Below are positions 14,800-21,884 of a stretch of DNA of 21,884 bases, one piece after another (positions within the stretch are counted from its first letter, which is position 1; each line of letters begins with the position of its first letter). The translations under genes were made by a program, and so were the position numbers. This DNA comes from a bacterium (GTDB lineage: Bacteria; Margulisbacteria; Marinamargulisbacteria; SXXA01), in assembly GCA_947502965.1 (NCBI GenBank), contig CANNCG010000009.1, forward strand, positions 1 through 21,884, in the 5' to 3' direction. The notes beneath the pieces are model-generated. The model was not told where the DNA came from. It saw only the letters and a list, made by a program, of their open reading frames with translations, and did no database searches.

Positions 14800-16082
14800 G
14801 ATTTTACCTCCCCAAACGCATAATCGACAGCTCGAAGTGTCTGATCGAGCGTGGACTGATCATGCACCGCTGAAACAAAGTTTGCCTCAAACTGGGAGGG
14901 TGCCACATAAACACCAGCCTTTAACATTACCCAAAAATAATGTTTGAAACACCGAAGATCTGACACCTGAACCTCCGCCAAAGAATAAATAGCCTCACGA
15001 GAAAAGAAAACACTGAACATTGTCCCACATTGCACAACCTGCGCGGGGATCCCATGAGAAACGATAAGCTCTGTAATCCCATGGCAAAGTCTGTTTGTAT
15101 AAAGTAGCGCACTTTCAAAATCAACCTCAAGCGTCTCCATCATGGCCAATCCAGCTGCCATAGCAACGGGATTTCCGGACAGGGTTCCCGCCTGGTAAAC
15201 GGGACCTTCTGGCGCAACCATACCCATCATGTCTGCTGACCCGCCATAAGCGGCGCAAGGCAATCCACCCCCTACAACCTTACCCAAACAAGTCAAATCC
15301 GGATGCACCCCATAGAGCGCTTGAGCACCACCAGGATGCACACGAAAACCCGTCATCACTTCATCAAAAATGAGCACACTCCCATAAGTCGTGCACAACC
15401 GACGTAACACAGGCAAAAAGTCAGGACGTGGAAGAACAACGCCCATATTGCCACAGACCGGCTCGACAATCACACCCGCAATACGATGCCCATAACGAAA
15501 AAAAGTTTCCTGTATAGCGTCAATATCGTTATAAGGAACAACCAAGGTCTGGGCGGCCACCTCCGCCGTCACTCCGGCACTATCAGGACAGCCAAGGGTC
15601 AACCCGCCAGAGCCCGCCGAAACCAAAAGGCTGTCGGAATGTCCATGATAGCAACCTTCAAACTTCACCAACAACGGTCTGCCCGTTACCCCCCTGGCCA
15701 AACGTATGACACTCATACATGCCTCTGTCCCGGAATTTACAAAACGAAGCTTTTGCATAGATGGGAAAAAGTGTTGCACCCGTTGGGCCAACTGGGTTTC
15801 AGCCGCTGTTGGCGCACCAAAGGAGGTCCCCAAACGGGCGGCCTCGACAATCGCGGCAACCACACGGGGATTTGCGTGTCCCAAAAGCAAGGCCCCCCAC
15901 GACAAAACGTAATCCACGTAAGAGAGGTCATCCTCAGTATGCAGGTAAGGTCCTGAGCCCGAGCGCACAAACAAGGGGCTTCCCTCGACCTGCCTAAAGG
16001 CCCGAACGGGGCTATCCACCCCACCGACCAACACCTTTTGTGCGGCTTCAAACAATTCTTGGGATCGCAAATACGGTATCAT
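14787..16082 (-). CDS. hemL: Glutamate-1-semialdehyde 2,1-aminomutase
   Basis: HemL makes 5-aminolevulinate from glutamate-1-semialdehyde in the C5 route to heme. The 431-residue product matches throughout: GGVDSPVRAFRQVEGSPLFV near the start, FVNSGTEACMSVIRLARG, KFEGCYHGHSDSLLVSAGSG, IFDEVMTGFRV, and the PLP lysine Lys268 in CLGKVVGGGLP, then YQAGTLSGNPVAMAAGL. The ATG at 16082 aligns with the family N-terminus (IPYLRSQELFEAAQ) and has GAGGG just upstream; the open frame extends to 16124. A sigma-70-like promoter lies upstream. It is an odd leader gene for a block that continues into the TPR protein and the FliF-FliG fusion by overlapping junctions. Confidence 0.97.
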   Translation of the reverse strand: MIPYLRSQELFEAAQKVLVGGVDSPVRAFRQVEGSPLFVRSGSGPYLHTEDDLSYVDYVLSWGALLLGHANPRVVAAIVEAARLGTSFGAPTAAETQLAQRVQHFFPSMQKLRFVNSGTEACMSVIRLARGVTGRPLLVKFEGCYHGHSDSLLVSAGSGGLTLGCPDSAGVTAEVAAQTLVVPYNDIDAIQETFFRYGHRIAGVIVEPVCGNMGVVLPRPDFLPVLRRLCTTYGSVLIFDEVMTGFRVHPGGAQALYGVHPDLTCLGKVVGGGLPCAAYGGSADMMGMVAPEGPVYQAGTLSGNPVAMAAGLAMMETLEVDFESALLYTNRLCHGITELIVSHGIPAQVVQCGTMFSVFFSREAIYSLAEVQVSDLRCFKHYFWVMLKAGVYVAPSQFEANFVSAVHDQSTLDQTLRAVDYAFGEVKSCLL

Positions 16083-16122
16083 GAACCCTCTTTTAGCCTG
16101 TAGCTTATGGTTAATGGGGCGC

Positions 16123-16151
16123 ATTCTAACCCAGTGCTATTCTCCTTGCAA
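16123..16151 (-). promoter_or_regulatory. Probable sigma-70 promoter of hemL
   Basis: On the minus strand TTGCAA (16146-16151) and TAGAAT (16123-16128) are separated by exactly 17 bases. Transcription would begin near 16116, leaving a leader of about 34 bases before the hemL ATG. The spacing is ideal and the boxes differ from consensus at few positions. It would serve hemL, the TPR gene and the FliF-FliG fusion. Confidence 0.5.
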
Positions 16152-16201
16152 ACAGATGACCGCAATACCCGTTTGAAAACACACGCCCCGATAAGGATGA
16201 T

Positions 16202-16247
16202 CTTGGAAAGGCCTCAGCTCCAGGTTTTATTTTGGAATGGGTAAAAC
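16202..16247 (+). repeat. Intergenic motif copy upstream of the aminotransferase operon
   Basis: The segment runs CTTGGAAAGGCCTCAGCTCC, then AGGTTTTATTTTGGAATGGG and TAAAAC. It matches 11555-11599 over most positions. It contains two TTGGAA units about 30 bases apart. It lies 84 bases before the aminotransferase start, in the divergent region shared with hemL, and could be an operator or promoter element or a mobile repeat. Confidence 0.5.
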
Positions 16248-16318
16248 ATTATTTTTGTGTTAGTCTGCCTAAATTCAATTTATTCTATTCATAGAGGCCC
16301 TCATACGGCATTCTCTTC

Positions 16319-16324
16319 AGGAGG
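16319..16324 (+). promoter_or_regulatory. Strong Shine-Dalgarno of the aminotransferase gene
   Basis: AGGAGG lies 6 bases before the ATG at 16331 and fixes the start against the longer frames in other registers. A weak promoter candidate (TTGTGT near 16255) lies upstream but is not convincing. Confidence 0.8.
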
Positions 16325-16330
16325 CTATCC

Positions 16331-17170
16331 ATGGCAAAATCTGTGTTCGAATGGGTTTCTTTTGACTTACAAGTCATCCGAAAAGAAACGATGCCATTTC
16401 CTTTTTCTGATGCAGGTTTTCTCTATGGTTACGGGTGCTTTGAAACCATTCGTGTCCAAAATGGGATGGCCCCTCTACTACAGGAACATATTCGCCGGCT
16501 ACGCGTCAGTTCCCTTATTTTGGATCTCCCTTTTCGGTGGACCAGCGCCAGTATTCAAACAGCGGTCACAGAACTTATTCAAAAAAATAACGCCGCAAAT
16601 GGCATCCTCAACATCTATCTCACAGGTGGGGAAAGAGACATGCTCAAAAAAGGAGAGCCCGAACCCCAGTTTCTGATGGTACTCAGACACAGCAACCCCA
16701 ACCCTACACAAGGACAGCGAGTCACCCTACGAGAGGTGTCTTTTCAACGCATCAAGGCCGATCAATTCAAACTCATGGCCTACGCCAAAACCATATGGGA
16801 AAAACGCCTCGCACGGCCTTTTGACGATGTATTGCTCTATGACCACCAACAATTTTTACTTGAAACCACCAGCTCAAATATCTTTCTTCTCGAAGGTGAC
16901 ACCCTCATTACCCCCAAAGCGGAGTCCATTGTAAATGGTGTCATGCGCCAGTTTGTGATTGCCCATGCGCCGTCTCTGGGGCTCAAGGTCAAGCAAGAAT
17001 TTGTGCCACTGGAAAGACTGGCGGATGCAGATGAGATTTTTCTCACCAATGCCATTCAAGGCATTATTCCCATCCTGGAACTTGAAAAATTTTCAGACCT
17101 CAAATCTGGTCATATGACCCAAAAAATAAAGCAACAAATCGAACACCGCATCGGGTTACAAACCCTGTAG
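16331..17170 (+). CDS. pabC: Class IV aminotransferase, probably 4-amino-4-deoxychorismate lyase
   Basis: This 279-residue PLP enzyme of fold type IV is related to PabC, D-amino-acid transaminase and branched-chain aminotransferases. Visible family marks are FSDAGFLYGYGCFETIRVQN at 25-44, EHIRRLRVSSLILDL, the PLP lysine Lys147 in QFKLMAYAKTIWEKRLA, the cofactor-contact region LLETTSSNIFLLEG, and LTNAIQGIIPI near the end. Length and the GCFETIRV segment favour PabC, which releases 4-aminobenzoate for folate. A D-amino-acid or branched-chain transaminase cannot be excluded from sequence alone. It heads a plus-strand operon with 5 bases to the methyltransferase gene. Nothing ties it to the flagellar genes apart from the shared divergent region with hemL. 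Confidence 0.8.
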   Translation: MAKSVFEWVSFDLQVIRKETMPFPFSDAGFLYGYGCFETIRVQNGMAPLLQEHIRRLRVSSLILDLPFRWTSASIQTAVTELIQKNNAANGILNIYLTGGERDMLKKGEPEPQFLMVLRHSNPNPTQGQRVTLREVSFQRIKADQFKLMAYAKTIWEKRLARPFDDVLLYDHQQFLLETTSSNIFLLEGDTLITPKAESIVNGVMRQFVIAHAPSLGLKVKQEFVPLERLADADEIFLTNAIQGIIPILELEKFSDLKSGHMTQKIKQQIEHRIGLQTL

Positions 17171-17175
17171 TTTCG

Positions 17176-18807
17176 ATGAAAATCATTCAAAAAGAGGTCT
17201 CTCGCTACGACACATTACGCGTTCAAATGGCAAATACAATTTGGAATGAAACAGGTGCCGCTTTTTTCGAAGAAGATATCCCGTTTTCGGCACGCAACAA
17301 CCAAAAATTTGCCAGAAAGTTGGTCACCCTTTACACCACACTTACCCAAAGTCTTACAGATACAGCATTTTTGGTCGTGGAACTGGGTGCTGGACTTGGT
17401 TTATTGGGCCATTTTTTTCTCTCTGTGCTACAAGAAGAAAACCCAACACTCTATGCCAAAACCAAATTTTGGAGCAGCGACTCAGGGCATTTACCCACAT
17501 TCAGGGCATTGGACACCCATAAAGCCTGTCAAAAAAAAGACCTCAATCTGCTCGCGCCCCACTTCGAAGGACAAAAACCTATTTTGTGTTTTGGAAGTTA
17601 TGTTCTAGATTCTCTCCCACCCCTATGCCTGCATCTCGAAAAGCAGCATCTAAACGAAATAAAATTTGAAACAAGTGTCCCAAAAGACGCAAAAGTCCTT
17701 GCCACCGACACAACCCCACCCGTCTCACACGCCATGACCGATATCGCCAAAACAGCCCCACATACATGGCCTGCCCACTGGCTCCCCCAAATAGCCGACA
17801 TGTTGCAGGAAAAAGCAGTGATACGGCCATGGGAATCTGAAAAGTTTCCAATAGAAGATCAAGATCATATCCGTAGCTTTGCCCAAAAAAGCACCCAAAC
17901 AGGCTATTTCAATGCCATTCCAGGCCTAACCCAGCACCTGAAGGCGGTCATGAATCACCTGCATCCCGAGGGATGTTATCTCATTTCTGACTTTGGATTT
18001 AGCCAAGAACTCACCTCCGAACAAGGGTCCCTCGCAAGTCGCTATCAATTGGCACTTTTCCATGCCGTTTGTTTCCCACTGCTAAGACACATTGTGTCTC
18101 AGTTGGGTGGACAGTCTCAGATCACCCACCGTACGCTTGACCAAACACAGGAATGCCTTATTTCGATCACAAGCCCCCTCCCTATTTTTTCTATTTTCGA
18201 AACAGACACCCCAGATGATGGACTTTCACAACGTCTGGACAGCCTCTTGACCTTGGATGACAAACCCTTCTTGGAAACCTACCCTGAATTCAAAAAAAGT
18301 CTCTCTTCCGACGATGCCAGTGATTACGTGCTCTGTAAGTTATTGGCATCCCGACTGTTCAAATTGGGCCATCTCAAAGAAGTACTCCACTGGACAGGCC
18401 ACATGGAAAACACCTTTGATCATCTTTCTCCGGATGCCTACCTTCTCACAGGGTGGGCTTGTCAGATTCAAAAAGACCACAGCACCGCCATTGCATGTTT
18501 CAGAGAAGTTATCAAAACATGCCCGCATCATAGCCTTGCCTATGGTGCAAGCGCAGCCTCCGCTATCGCAATCGGTGATTTTGACAACGCCAAAGTCTGG
18601 ATACAAGAAGCCTTAAGATGGGCCAGAGGAGACGGCTACTGGCTACACCTCGTCACCCAATGCACCTTGTGGCACCGAAACCAACAGCCCTCAGAGCTTA
18701 AGGAGACCTTACTATGGGTCAAAAAAGTATTGACCGCTGAACCCAACAGAATTCCTCCACGGGTCAAAACACAACTGGCAGAGCTCGTGCCTTTGATTTT
18801 GAAATAA
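17176..18807 (+). CDS. MidA-like SAM-dependent methyltransferase fused to TPR-like repeats
   Basis: The 543-residue cytoplasmic protein has a Rossmann methyltransferase half with SAM motif I VVELGAGLGLLGHFF (about 67-81). A later CFGSYVLDSLPP segment resembles the NEVLDxLP motif of MidA/NDUFAF7-type (DUF185) arginine methyltransferases, and HPEGCYLISDFGF follows (about 262-274). The C-terminal third (about 380-540) is helical and TPR-like: LLTGWACQIQKDHSTAIACF, GASAASAIAIGDFDNAKVWI. The substrate is unknown. The aminotransferase gene ends 5 bases upstream, and the stop codon abuts the menA start (TAAATG), so all three are likely co-translated. The methyltransferase call is good; the MidA subtype is tentative. 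Confidence 0.65.
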   Translation: MKIIQKEVSRYDTLRVQMANTIWNETGAAFFEEDIPFSARNNQKFARKLVTLYTTLTQSLTDTAFLVVELGAGLGLLGHFFLSVLQEENPTLYAKTKFWSSDSGHLPTFRALDTHKACQKKDLNLLAPHFEGQKPILCFGSYVLDSLPPLCLHLEKQHLNEIKFETSVPKDAKVLATDTTPPVSHAMTDIAKTAPHTWPAHWLPQIADMLQEKAVIRPWESEKFPIEDQDHIRSFAQKSTQTGYFNAIPGLTQHLKAVMNHLHPEGCYLISDFGFSQELTSEQGSLASRYQLALFHAVCFPLLRHIVSQLGGQSQITHRTLDQTQECLISITSPLPIFSIFETDTPDDGLSQRLDSLLTLDDKPFLETYPEFKKSLSSDDASDYVLCKLLASRLFKLGHLKEVLHWTGHMENTFDHLSPDAYLLTGWACQIQKDHSTAIACFREVIKTCPHHSLAYGASAASAIAIGDFDNAKVWIQEALRWARGDGYWLHLVTQCTLWHRNQQPSELKETLLWVKKVLTAEPNRIPPRVKTQLAELVPLILK

Positions 18808-19692
18808 ATGCAGATCCCTATTCGTATTTGGATAGACGCAGCTCGCCCCAAAACACTGATCGCCGCCGTTGCCCCGGTTGTACTGGCCTCCGCTTGGGCA
18901 GCAGCAACCGCCACCTTCCATATCGGGCTCTTTATCCCCATCTTGTTCTCCGCCACCGCCATCCAAATTGGAACCAATTTTGCAAACGACTATTTTGACC
19001 ACAAAAAAGGTGGGGATACCCCTGAAAGATTGGGACCCACACGGGCCACACAGGCGGGTTTGGTCTCTCCCGAGCAGATGAAAAAAGCCTTTGTCATGGC
19101 ATTTACCATCGCCGCCATTTTGGGAAGCTACCTCATCTGGCATGGGGGATGGCCCATTGCCCTTATTGGTTTTTTTTCTATTTTGTTTGGGATTGGATAT
19201 ACAGCAGGACCAGTACCCCTTGCTTACAAAGGCCTCGGAGATCTTTTTGTTTTCATCTTTTTTGGACTGATTTCTGCAGCAGGAACCTACTATTTGCACA
19301 CCGGACAGATCCATCCCACCGTATGGCTAATAGGAACAGCTTGTGGCTGTCTCGCCACAGCTATTTTGGCCGTCAACAATCTGCGTGACCGTGACGAAGA
19401 CCGCAAAACTGGCAAAAAAACACTGGCCGTACGTTTGGGCGCCACGGTTGTAAGATTTGAGTACACGCTGTGTATCTATGTCGGATTATTGATCCTCCCC
19501 ATGTCTCTCGGCATGACCGCATCAAGGCCCTGGGGCTACCTTGCCGCCATTGCTGGGTTTGCACTGATCTCCAGACGCCTCATTCGCCGGGTGTGGAAAA
19601 CCGACGGTGCCGCGCTCAATGATCTACTTGCCGATACCGGGAGATACTATGCGCTGTGGGCACTGATCATAACGGCGCTCATCCTCGTTTAA
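18808..19692 (+). CDS. menA: 1,4-dihydroxy-2-naphthoate polyprenyltransferase (UbiA family)
   Basis: This membrane enzyme joins a polyprenyl chain to dihydroxynaphthoate in menaquinone synthesis. The 294-residue product shows the MenA start (WIDAARPKTLIAAVAPVVLA) and the first Asp-rich motif NDYFDHKKGGDTPERLGPTR (about 64-83), which binds Mg-diphosphate. The second motif is NNLRDRDEDRKTGKKTLAVR (about 190-209), and there are about eight hydrophobic segments. Length is typical. It starts immediately after the methyltransferase stop and converges on alr with 2 bases between the stops, so no terminator fits in the gap. It implies menaquinone-based respiration. Confidence 0.95.
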   Translation: MQIPIRIWIDAARPKTLIAAVAPVVLASAWAAATATFHIGLFIPILFSATAIQIGTNFANDYFDHKKGGDTPERLGPTRATQAGLVSPEQMKKAFVMAFTIAAILGSYLIWHGGWPIALIGFFSILFGIGYTAGPVPLAYKGLGDLFVFIFFGLISAAGTYYLHTGQIHPTVWLIGTACGCLATAILAVNNLRDRDEDRKTGKKTLAVRLGATVVRFEYTLCIYVGLLILPMSLGMTASRPWGYLAAIAGFALISRRLIRRVWKTDGAALNDLLADTGRYYALWALIITALILV

Positions 19693-19694
19693 AT

Positions 19695-20768
19695 TTAGAT
19701 CACAGACACCGTGGCTCGGTAGCCAAAGCGACAAAAAATTTCCCGGGGATTCAACCCCGCCCATTGGTCCCAATCCGCTGGGGTAATTGCAGACACCCCT
19801 TCCCCGCCATAGAGTACGGCCATGTCGCCTATCGCTATCGTGGATGCCTGAGGCAAGGCCACCATGATCAGATCCATACAAATACGCCCAATCACAGGAT
19901 AACGCTGGCCATGAATAGACACCTGCATCCCTGTCGTATCCGATGGAATCCCCGCAGAGTACCCCACATAAACAACGGCTACACGATGGGCTTCCACCGA
20001 CCGATAGAGCCCCTCATAGCTCACCCAGTCGCCGGACTGAATCTCTCGCACATGTCCCACTGGGGCTGAAATGGTCACCGCATCACGGTACAATCCCAAG
20101 CCGATGCGAACAGCATCATAGACATAGCCCGAAACATTCTGAATCCCATTGGTACTCAAGGTGTGGGCCATGGCAAAGGGAAAGCCGGCCTCATGTACCT
20201 CAGAAAAAACGCTATGGAATGTCTGCAATTGCAGCTCGTTTTCTGGATGCGACTCATGGTCAGAAAAGCCCAAATGGGTAAACACGCCCACCAACTTCAC
20301 GCATGCGTCTTCCCGTATTGTCGCCAATAAAGCAGCCAGCTGGTCGGGGGGGAAACCCAGACGATTCAACCCCGTATTCACTTTGAGATGAATAGACACC
20401 GGACATCCCATCTTCTTTGACATATCCGACAATCGGCGCAAAAAAGCCGCAGAATACACCGTAAAGGCCACGCTAGCATCGGCCACCAAGGGACGAATAT
20501 CTTCATGAGGAAGCGGCTCTGAAAAAAGAATAATGGGCACGGTAACCGTCCCTTGCAAGGCTATCACCTCGGACAAGGTCACCACCCCAACCGCATCCAC
20601 CATAGACCCCAAAATAGTGGCCAGGCGCGTCGCGCCCAATCCATACGCATCCGCCTTGATAATGGCAATAATCTGGGTCAAGGGCGGCAATTTTTCACGA
20701 AACGCGTGTACGTTGTCACGAACACGGTCGGCGTGAATCTCAATATGGGTATAGGCGGAGAGTGTCAT
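19695..20768 (-). CDS. alr: Alanine racemase
   Basis: Alr interconverts L- and D-alanine for peptidoglycan. The 357-residue product has the PLP lysine at Lys38 (IIAIIKADAYGLGA), HLKVNTGLNRLGF, GVFTHLGFSDH, RIGLGLYR, the catalytic Tyr region VVYVGYSAGIPSDTTG and IGRICMDLIMV, ending EIFCRFGYRATVSVI. These cover both the TIM-barrel and C-terminal domains. I chose the ATG at 20768 because it fits the family N-terminus (TLSAYTHIEIHADRV); an upstream ATG at 20816 adds 16 unlikely residues. No Shine-Dalgarno is visible. The gene is convergent with menA. Confidence 0.96.
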   Translation of the reverse strand: MTLSAYTHIEIHADRVRDNVHAFREKLPPLTQIIAIIKADAYGLGATRLATILGSMVDAVGVVTLSEVIALQGTVTVPIILFSEPLPHEDIRPLVADASVAFTVYSAAFLRRLSDMSKKMGCPVSIHLKVNTGLNRLGFPPDQLAALLATIREDACVKLVGVFTHLGFSDHESHPENELQLQTFHSVFSEVHEAGFPFAMAHTLSTNGIQNVSGYVYDAVRIGLGLYRDAVTISAPVGHVREIQSGDWVSYEGLYRSVEAHRVAVVYVGYSAGIPSDTTGMQVSIHGQRYPVIGRICMDLIMVALPQASTIAIGDMAVLYGGEGVSAITPADWDQWAGLNPREIFCRFGYRATVSVI

Positions 20769-20777
20769 ATGGGGAGC

Positions 20778-20812
20778 AGTATATACCGATATCAAAATAA
20801 AATAAAATTCTC
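20778..20812 (-). promoter_or_regulatory. Possible alr promoter
   Basis: On the minus strand an AT-rich stretch ends in GGTATATACT, giving a -10-like TATACT at 20778-20783. The stretch resembles the TTTTATTTTG...GGTA motif seen upstream of other genes. A start about 7 bases downstream would leave almost no leader before the ATG at 20768. No clear -35 box is seen. Confidence 0.3.
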
Positions 20813-20846
20813 CCATCGTGTCTAGCCGAGCCTACCCGCTGCGCGG

Positions 20847-20889
20847 TTCTAGTCAGATTCCTTTATTTCAGTTTTATCCCTTTTTTTCT
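20847..20889 (-). repeat. 43-bp dispersed repeat, second copy
   Basis: The minus strand matches 11606-11648 with about five substitutions and one extra A, sharing ATAAAACTG and ATCTGACTAGAAC. A weak CCGC/GCGG stem lies beside it, where the other copy has a 10-bp stem. It sits in the 283-base gap between alr and the tRNA gene, otherwise without recognisable genes. Confidence 0.7.
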
Positions 20890-21014
20890 GGGATTAAAAA
20901 TCTCAGATGTTGCCCTTAGAAATTGAACGCGGGACATGATGACGTGGGGCTGACAGACATATGCGCCCTCTTTACCTAGAGCCTATGCGCACCTTATACT
21001 GCCGCATGGTTTTG

Positions 21015-21045
21015 TTGCCAGTGAGACATGTCTCGGCGATATGAA
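21015..21045 (+). promoter_or_regulatory. Possible tRNA-Ser promoter with palindromic spacer
   Basis: TTGCCA (21015-21020) is a fair -35 box. Either GATATG (17-base spacing) or TATGAA (21040-21045, 19-base spacing) could serve as -10, placing the start at or just before the tRNA 5' end. The spacer contains the perfect 12-base palindrome GAGACATGTCTC (21023-21034). Confidence 0.35.
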
Positions 21046-21051
21046 ACCTCT

Positions 21052-21141
21052 GGAAAGGTGTCCGAGTGGTTGAAGGAGCACGCCTGGAAAGCGTGTATGG
21101 GAGAAATCTCATCGCGGGTTCGAATCCCGCCCTTTCCGCCA
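21052..21141 (+). tRNA. tRNA-Ser (anticodon GGA)
   Basis: The acceptor arms GGAAAGG (21052-21058) and CCTTTCC (21131-21137) pair fully, followed by discriminator G and an encoded CCA (21139-21141). The anticodon arm CACGC-CTGGAAA-GCGTG places GGA at 21086-21088, reading UCC and UCU serine codons. A long variable arm and a GGTTCGAATCC T-arm complete a class II tRNA. No sign of degeneration. Confidence 0.96.
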
Positions 21142-21216
21142 GATACCATTTAGCCTTCGAACGCATTTTTGAGGCAAGTTCTATGTTTTTTGGGTTCGTT
21201 TGGCTGGAATAATCGA

Positions 21217-21239
21217 ACCCTAAAGAGTCCTTTTAGGGT
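21217..21239. repeat. 8-bp inverted repeat downstream of tRNA-Ser
   Basis: ACCCTAAA (21217-21224) and TTTAGGGT (21232-21239) form a stem with a 7-base loop. An overlapping alternative stem pairs GGGTTCG at about 21192 with CGAACCC at 21214-21220. No T-run follows. The 220 bases between the tRNA and the recombinase fragment otherwise show no gene. Confidence 0.5.
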
Positions 21240-21362
21240 GGCCGATTTGGGCATCTGGGAAAGAGACGAAACACTCTCAAAGCGACGCTAAAAGAGAGCC
21301 TGAACCTTGGGGGAAAGCAGCACTGAGGGTTTGGGTGTGCATGTTTTCGCTGTTTTTGGCCC

Positions 21363-21738
21363 CTATGGCGGGTTTTGCGGGGGCACTGCTAAGCGGGATA
21401 GTGCTTTGAAAGAGACCGAAAAAGCGCCGTTGCTGTAGGTGATTTTTTGGATGTGTTTGCCAAACCATTGTTGCCAGTCTTTTGGGGAAAATTGGGGATG
21501 GTTGATCAGAAAATTGAGCATCTGCTCTTTGAAGCTATGCAGGTCAATGCGCTGCTCTTCGGTGTGTGTGATTTCAAAATCAAGACGCCAAAAGGCGGCC
21601 TCCATTTGCTTTTCCTCTAGCTGGAATTCTTCAATCTGGGCACTGATATGGGTCCTCTCGTCTCGGCTAAACTGGCCACTGATGAGGGTGTCGATATAGC
21701 TGGTACGCTTCTGTTTGAGCGTGTCTTTTTTGGATGAG
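21363..21738 (-). pseudogene. C-terminal fragment of a recombinase-like protein, 5' end cut by an IS3 element
   Basis: An open frame enters from the insertion-sequence boundary and runs to TAG at 21363-21365. It encodes about 120 residues with a coiled-coil-like charged region (YIDTLISGQFSRDERTHISA, QIEEFQLEEKQMEAAF). A QWFGKHIQKITYSNGAFSVS end resembles the C-terminal tails of large serine recombinases. It has no start of its own; the catalytic part would lie beyond the insertion. The family assignment is tentative. Its position just after a tRNA gene fits a remnant of an integrated element. Confidence 0.4.
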
Positions 21739-21884
21739 TGAGCTTGCCCCCAAAAAGTGGACCAGTAGAATAGATAGACTCTGGAGGACAGGAATATGGG
21801 AAAGAAACAGAAAAGTTACAGTGCGGATATAAAGGCGCGAGTGGCGCTAGAAGCAATGAGAAGTCAAAAAACGGTTTCCCAGAT
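21739..21884 (+). mobile_element. Left end of an IS3-family insertion sequence (truncated by window edge)
   Basis: From 21739 the sequence TGAGCTTG followed by CCCCCAAAAAGTGGACC resembles the terminal inverted repeat of IS3-family elements. About 55 bases inside it an OrfA transposase starts. The insertion interrupts the minus-strand recombinase-like frame. The right end lies outside the window, so completeness cannot be judged. Confidence 0.7.
21796..21884 (+). CDS. IS3-family transposase OrfA, N-terminal part
   Basis: The frame starting MGKKQKSYSADIKARVALEA and continuing MRSQKTVSQ matches the helix-turn-helix N-terminus of IS3-family OrfA proteins (pattern YTADFKAKVALEAL). An AGGA lies shortly before the ATG. 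The gene runs off the end of the window after 29 codons. Confidence 0.75.
   Translation, partial: MGKKQKSYSADIKARVALEAMRSQKTVSQ

Noticed and set aside
15486..15956. 156-codon plus-strand frame
   Set aside because: Antisense shadow of hemL with a composition typical of reverse-frame translation.
19680..19700. Bidirectional terminator between menA and alr
   Set aside because: The stops are 2 bases apart and no hairpin with a T-run is visible at the junction.
21141..21362. Attachment-site duplication of the tRNA-Ser 3' end
   Set aside because: GGGTTCG recurs near 21192, but the shared stretch is only about 7 bases and the rest does not match, so it is too short to call an att repeat.
1..21884. 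CRISPR array or toxin-antitoxin system
   Set aside because: No regularly spaced direct repeats and no paired small ORFs with recognisable toxin or antitoxin motifs were seen.

Overview
The window comes from a diderm bacterium of moderate G+C content whose phylum I cannot fix from sequence alone. P-ring and L-ring genes (flgI, flgH) imply an outer membrane. A C5-pathway hemL and a menA-type prenyltransferase argue against a typical alphaproteobacterium. Several insertion-sequence relics and dispersed non-coding repeats point to past transposition.

Layout. Positions 1-560 hold a perfect 20-bp inverted repeat, the 3' end of an IS30-type transposase and two dispersed repeats. Positions 569-11295 (minus strand) form one tightly packed flagellar basal-body operon. 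Read in the direction of transcription it is fliK-like, fhlB (orphan FlhB C-domain), flgF, flgG, flgA, flgH, flgI, flgJ, a FliA-type sigma factor, flgB, flgC, fliE, fliF and a short fliG. Most junctions overlap or nearly touch (TAATG or ATGA), so translational coupling is likely. Positions 11296-12244 are a scar with repeats, hairpins and a decayed IS30 transposase. Positions 12245-16082 (minus) are a second coupled block: hemL, a TPR/SPOR-like periplasmic protein, and a signal peptide-FliF(RBM3)-TM-FliG fusion. Positions 16331-19692 (plus) hold a coupled class IV aminotransferase (pabC-like), a MidA-like methyltransferase with TPRs, and menA. alr (minus) converges on menA with a 2-bp gap. A tRNA-Ser(GGA), a truncated recombinase-like gene and the left end of an IS3-family element close the window.

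The most unusual content is the flagellar machine. First, the switch/MS-ring parts are reorganised. A complete FliF is followed by a 213-residue FliG that keeps the N and M domains but has no torque domain. A second protein carries a signal peptide, a FliF ring-building domain 3, one TM helix, a Gly/Ser linker and the M and C (torque) domains of FliG. Second, four proteins that normally leave the cell through the flagellar type III apparatus without a cleaved signal (FlgB, FlgC, FlgF, FlgJ) begin with Sec-type signal peptides, while FlgG and FliE do not. The inference is a basal-body-like structure whose rod is built at least partly from Sec-delivered subunits, with torque or scaffolding domains tethered covalently to the membrane. 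No export-gate gene (flhA, fliPQR), fliM/fliN, hook, filament or motor gene lies in the window, so whether this is a motile flagellum, a derived secretion device or a relic cannot be decided here.
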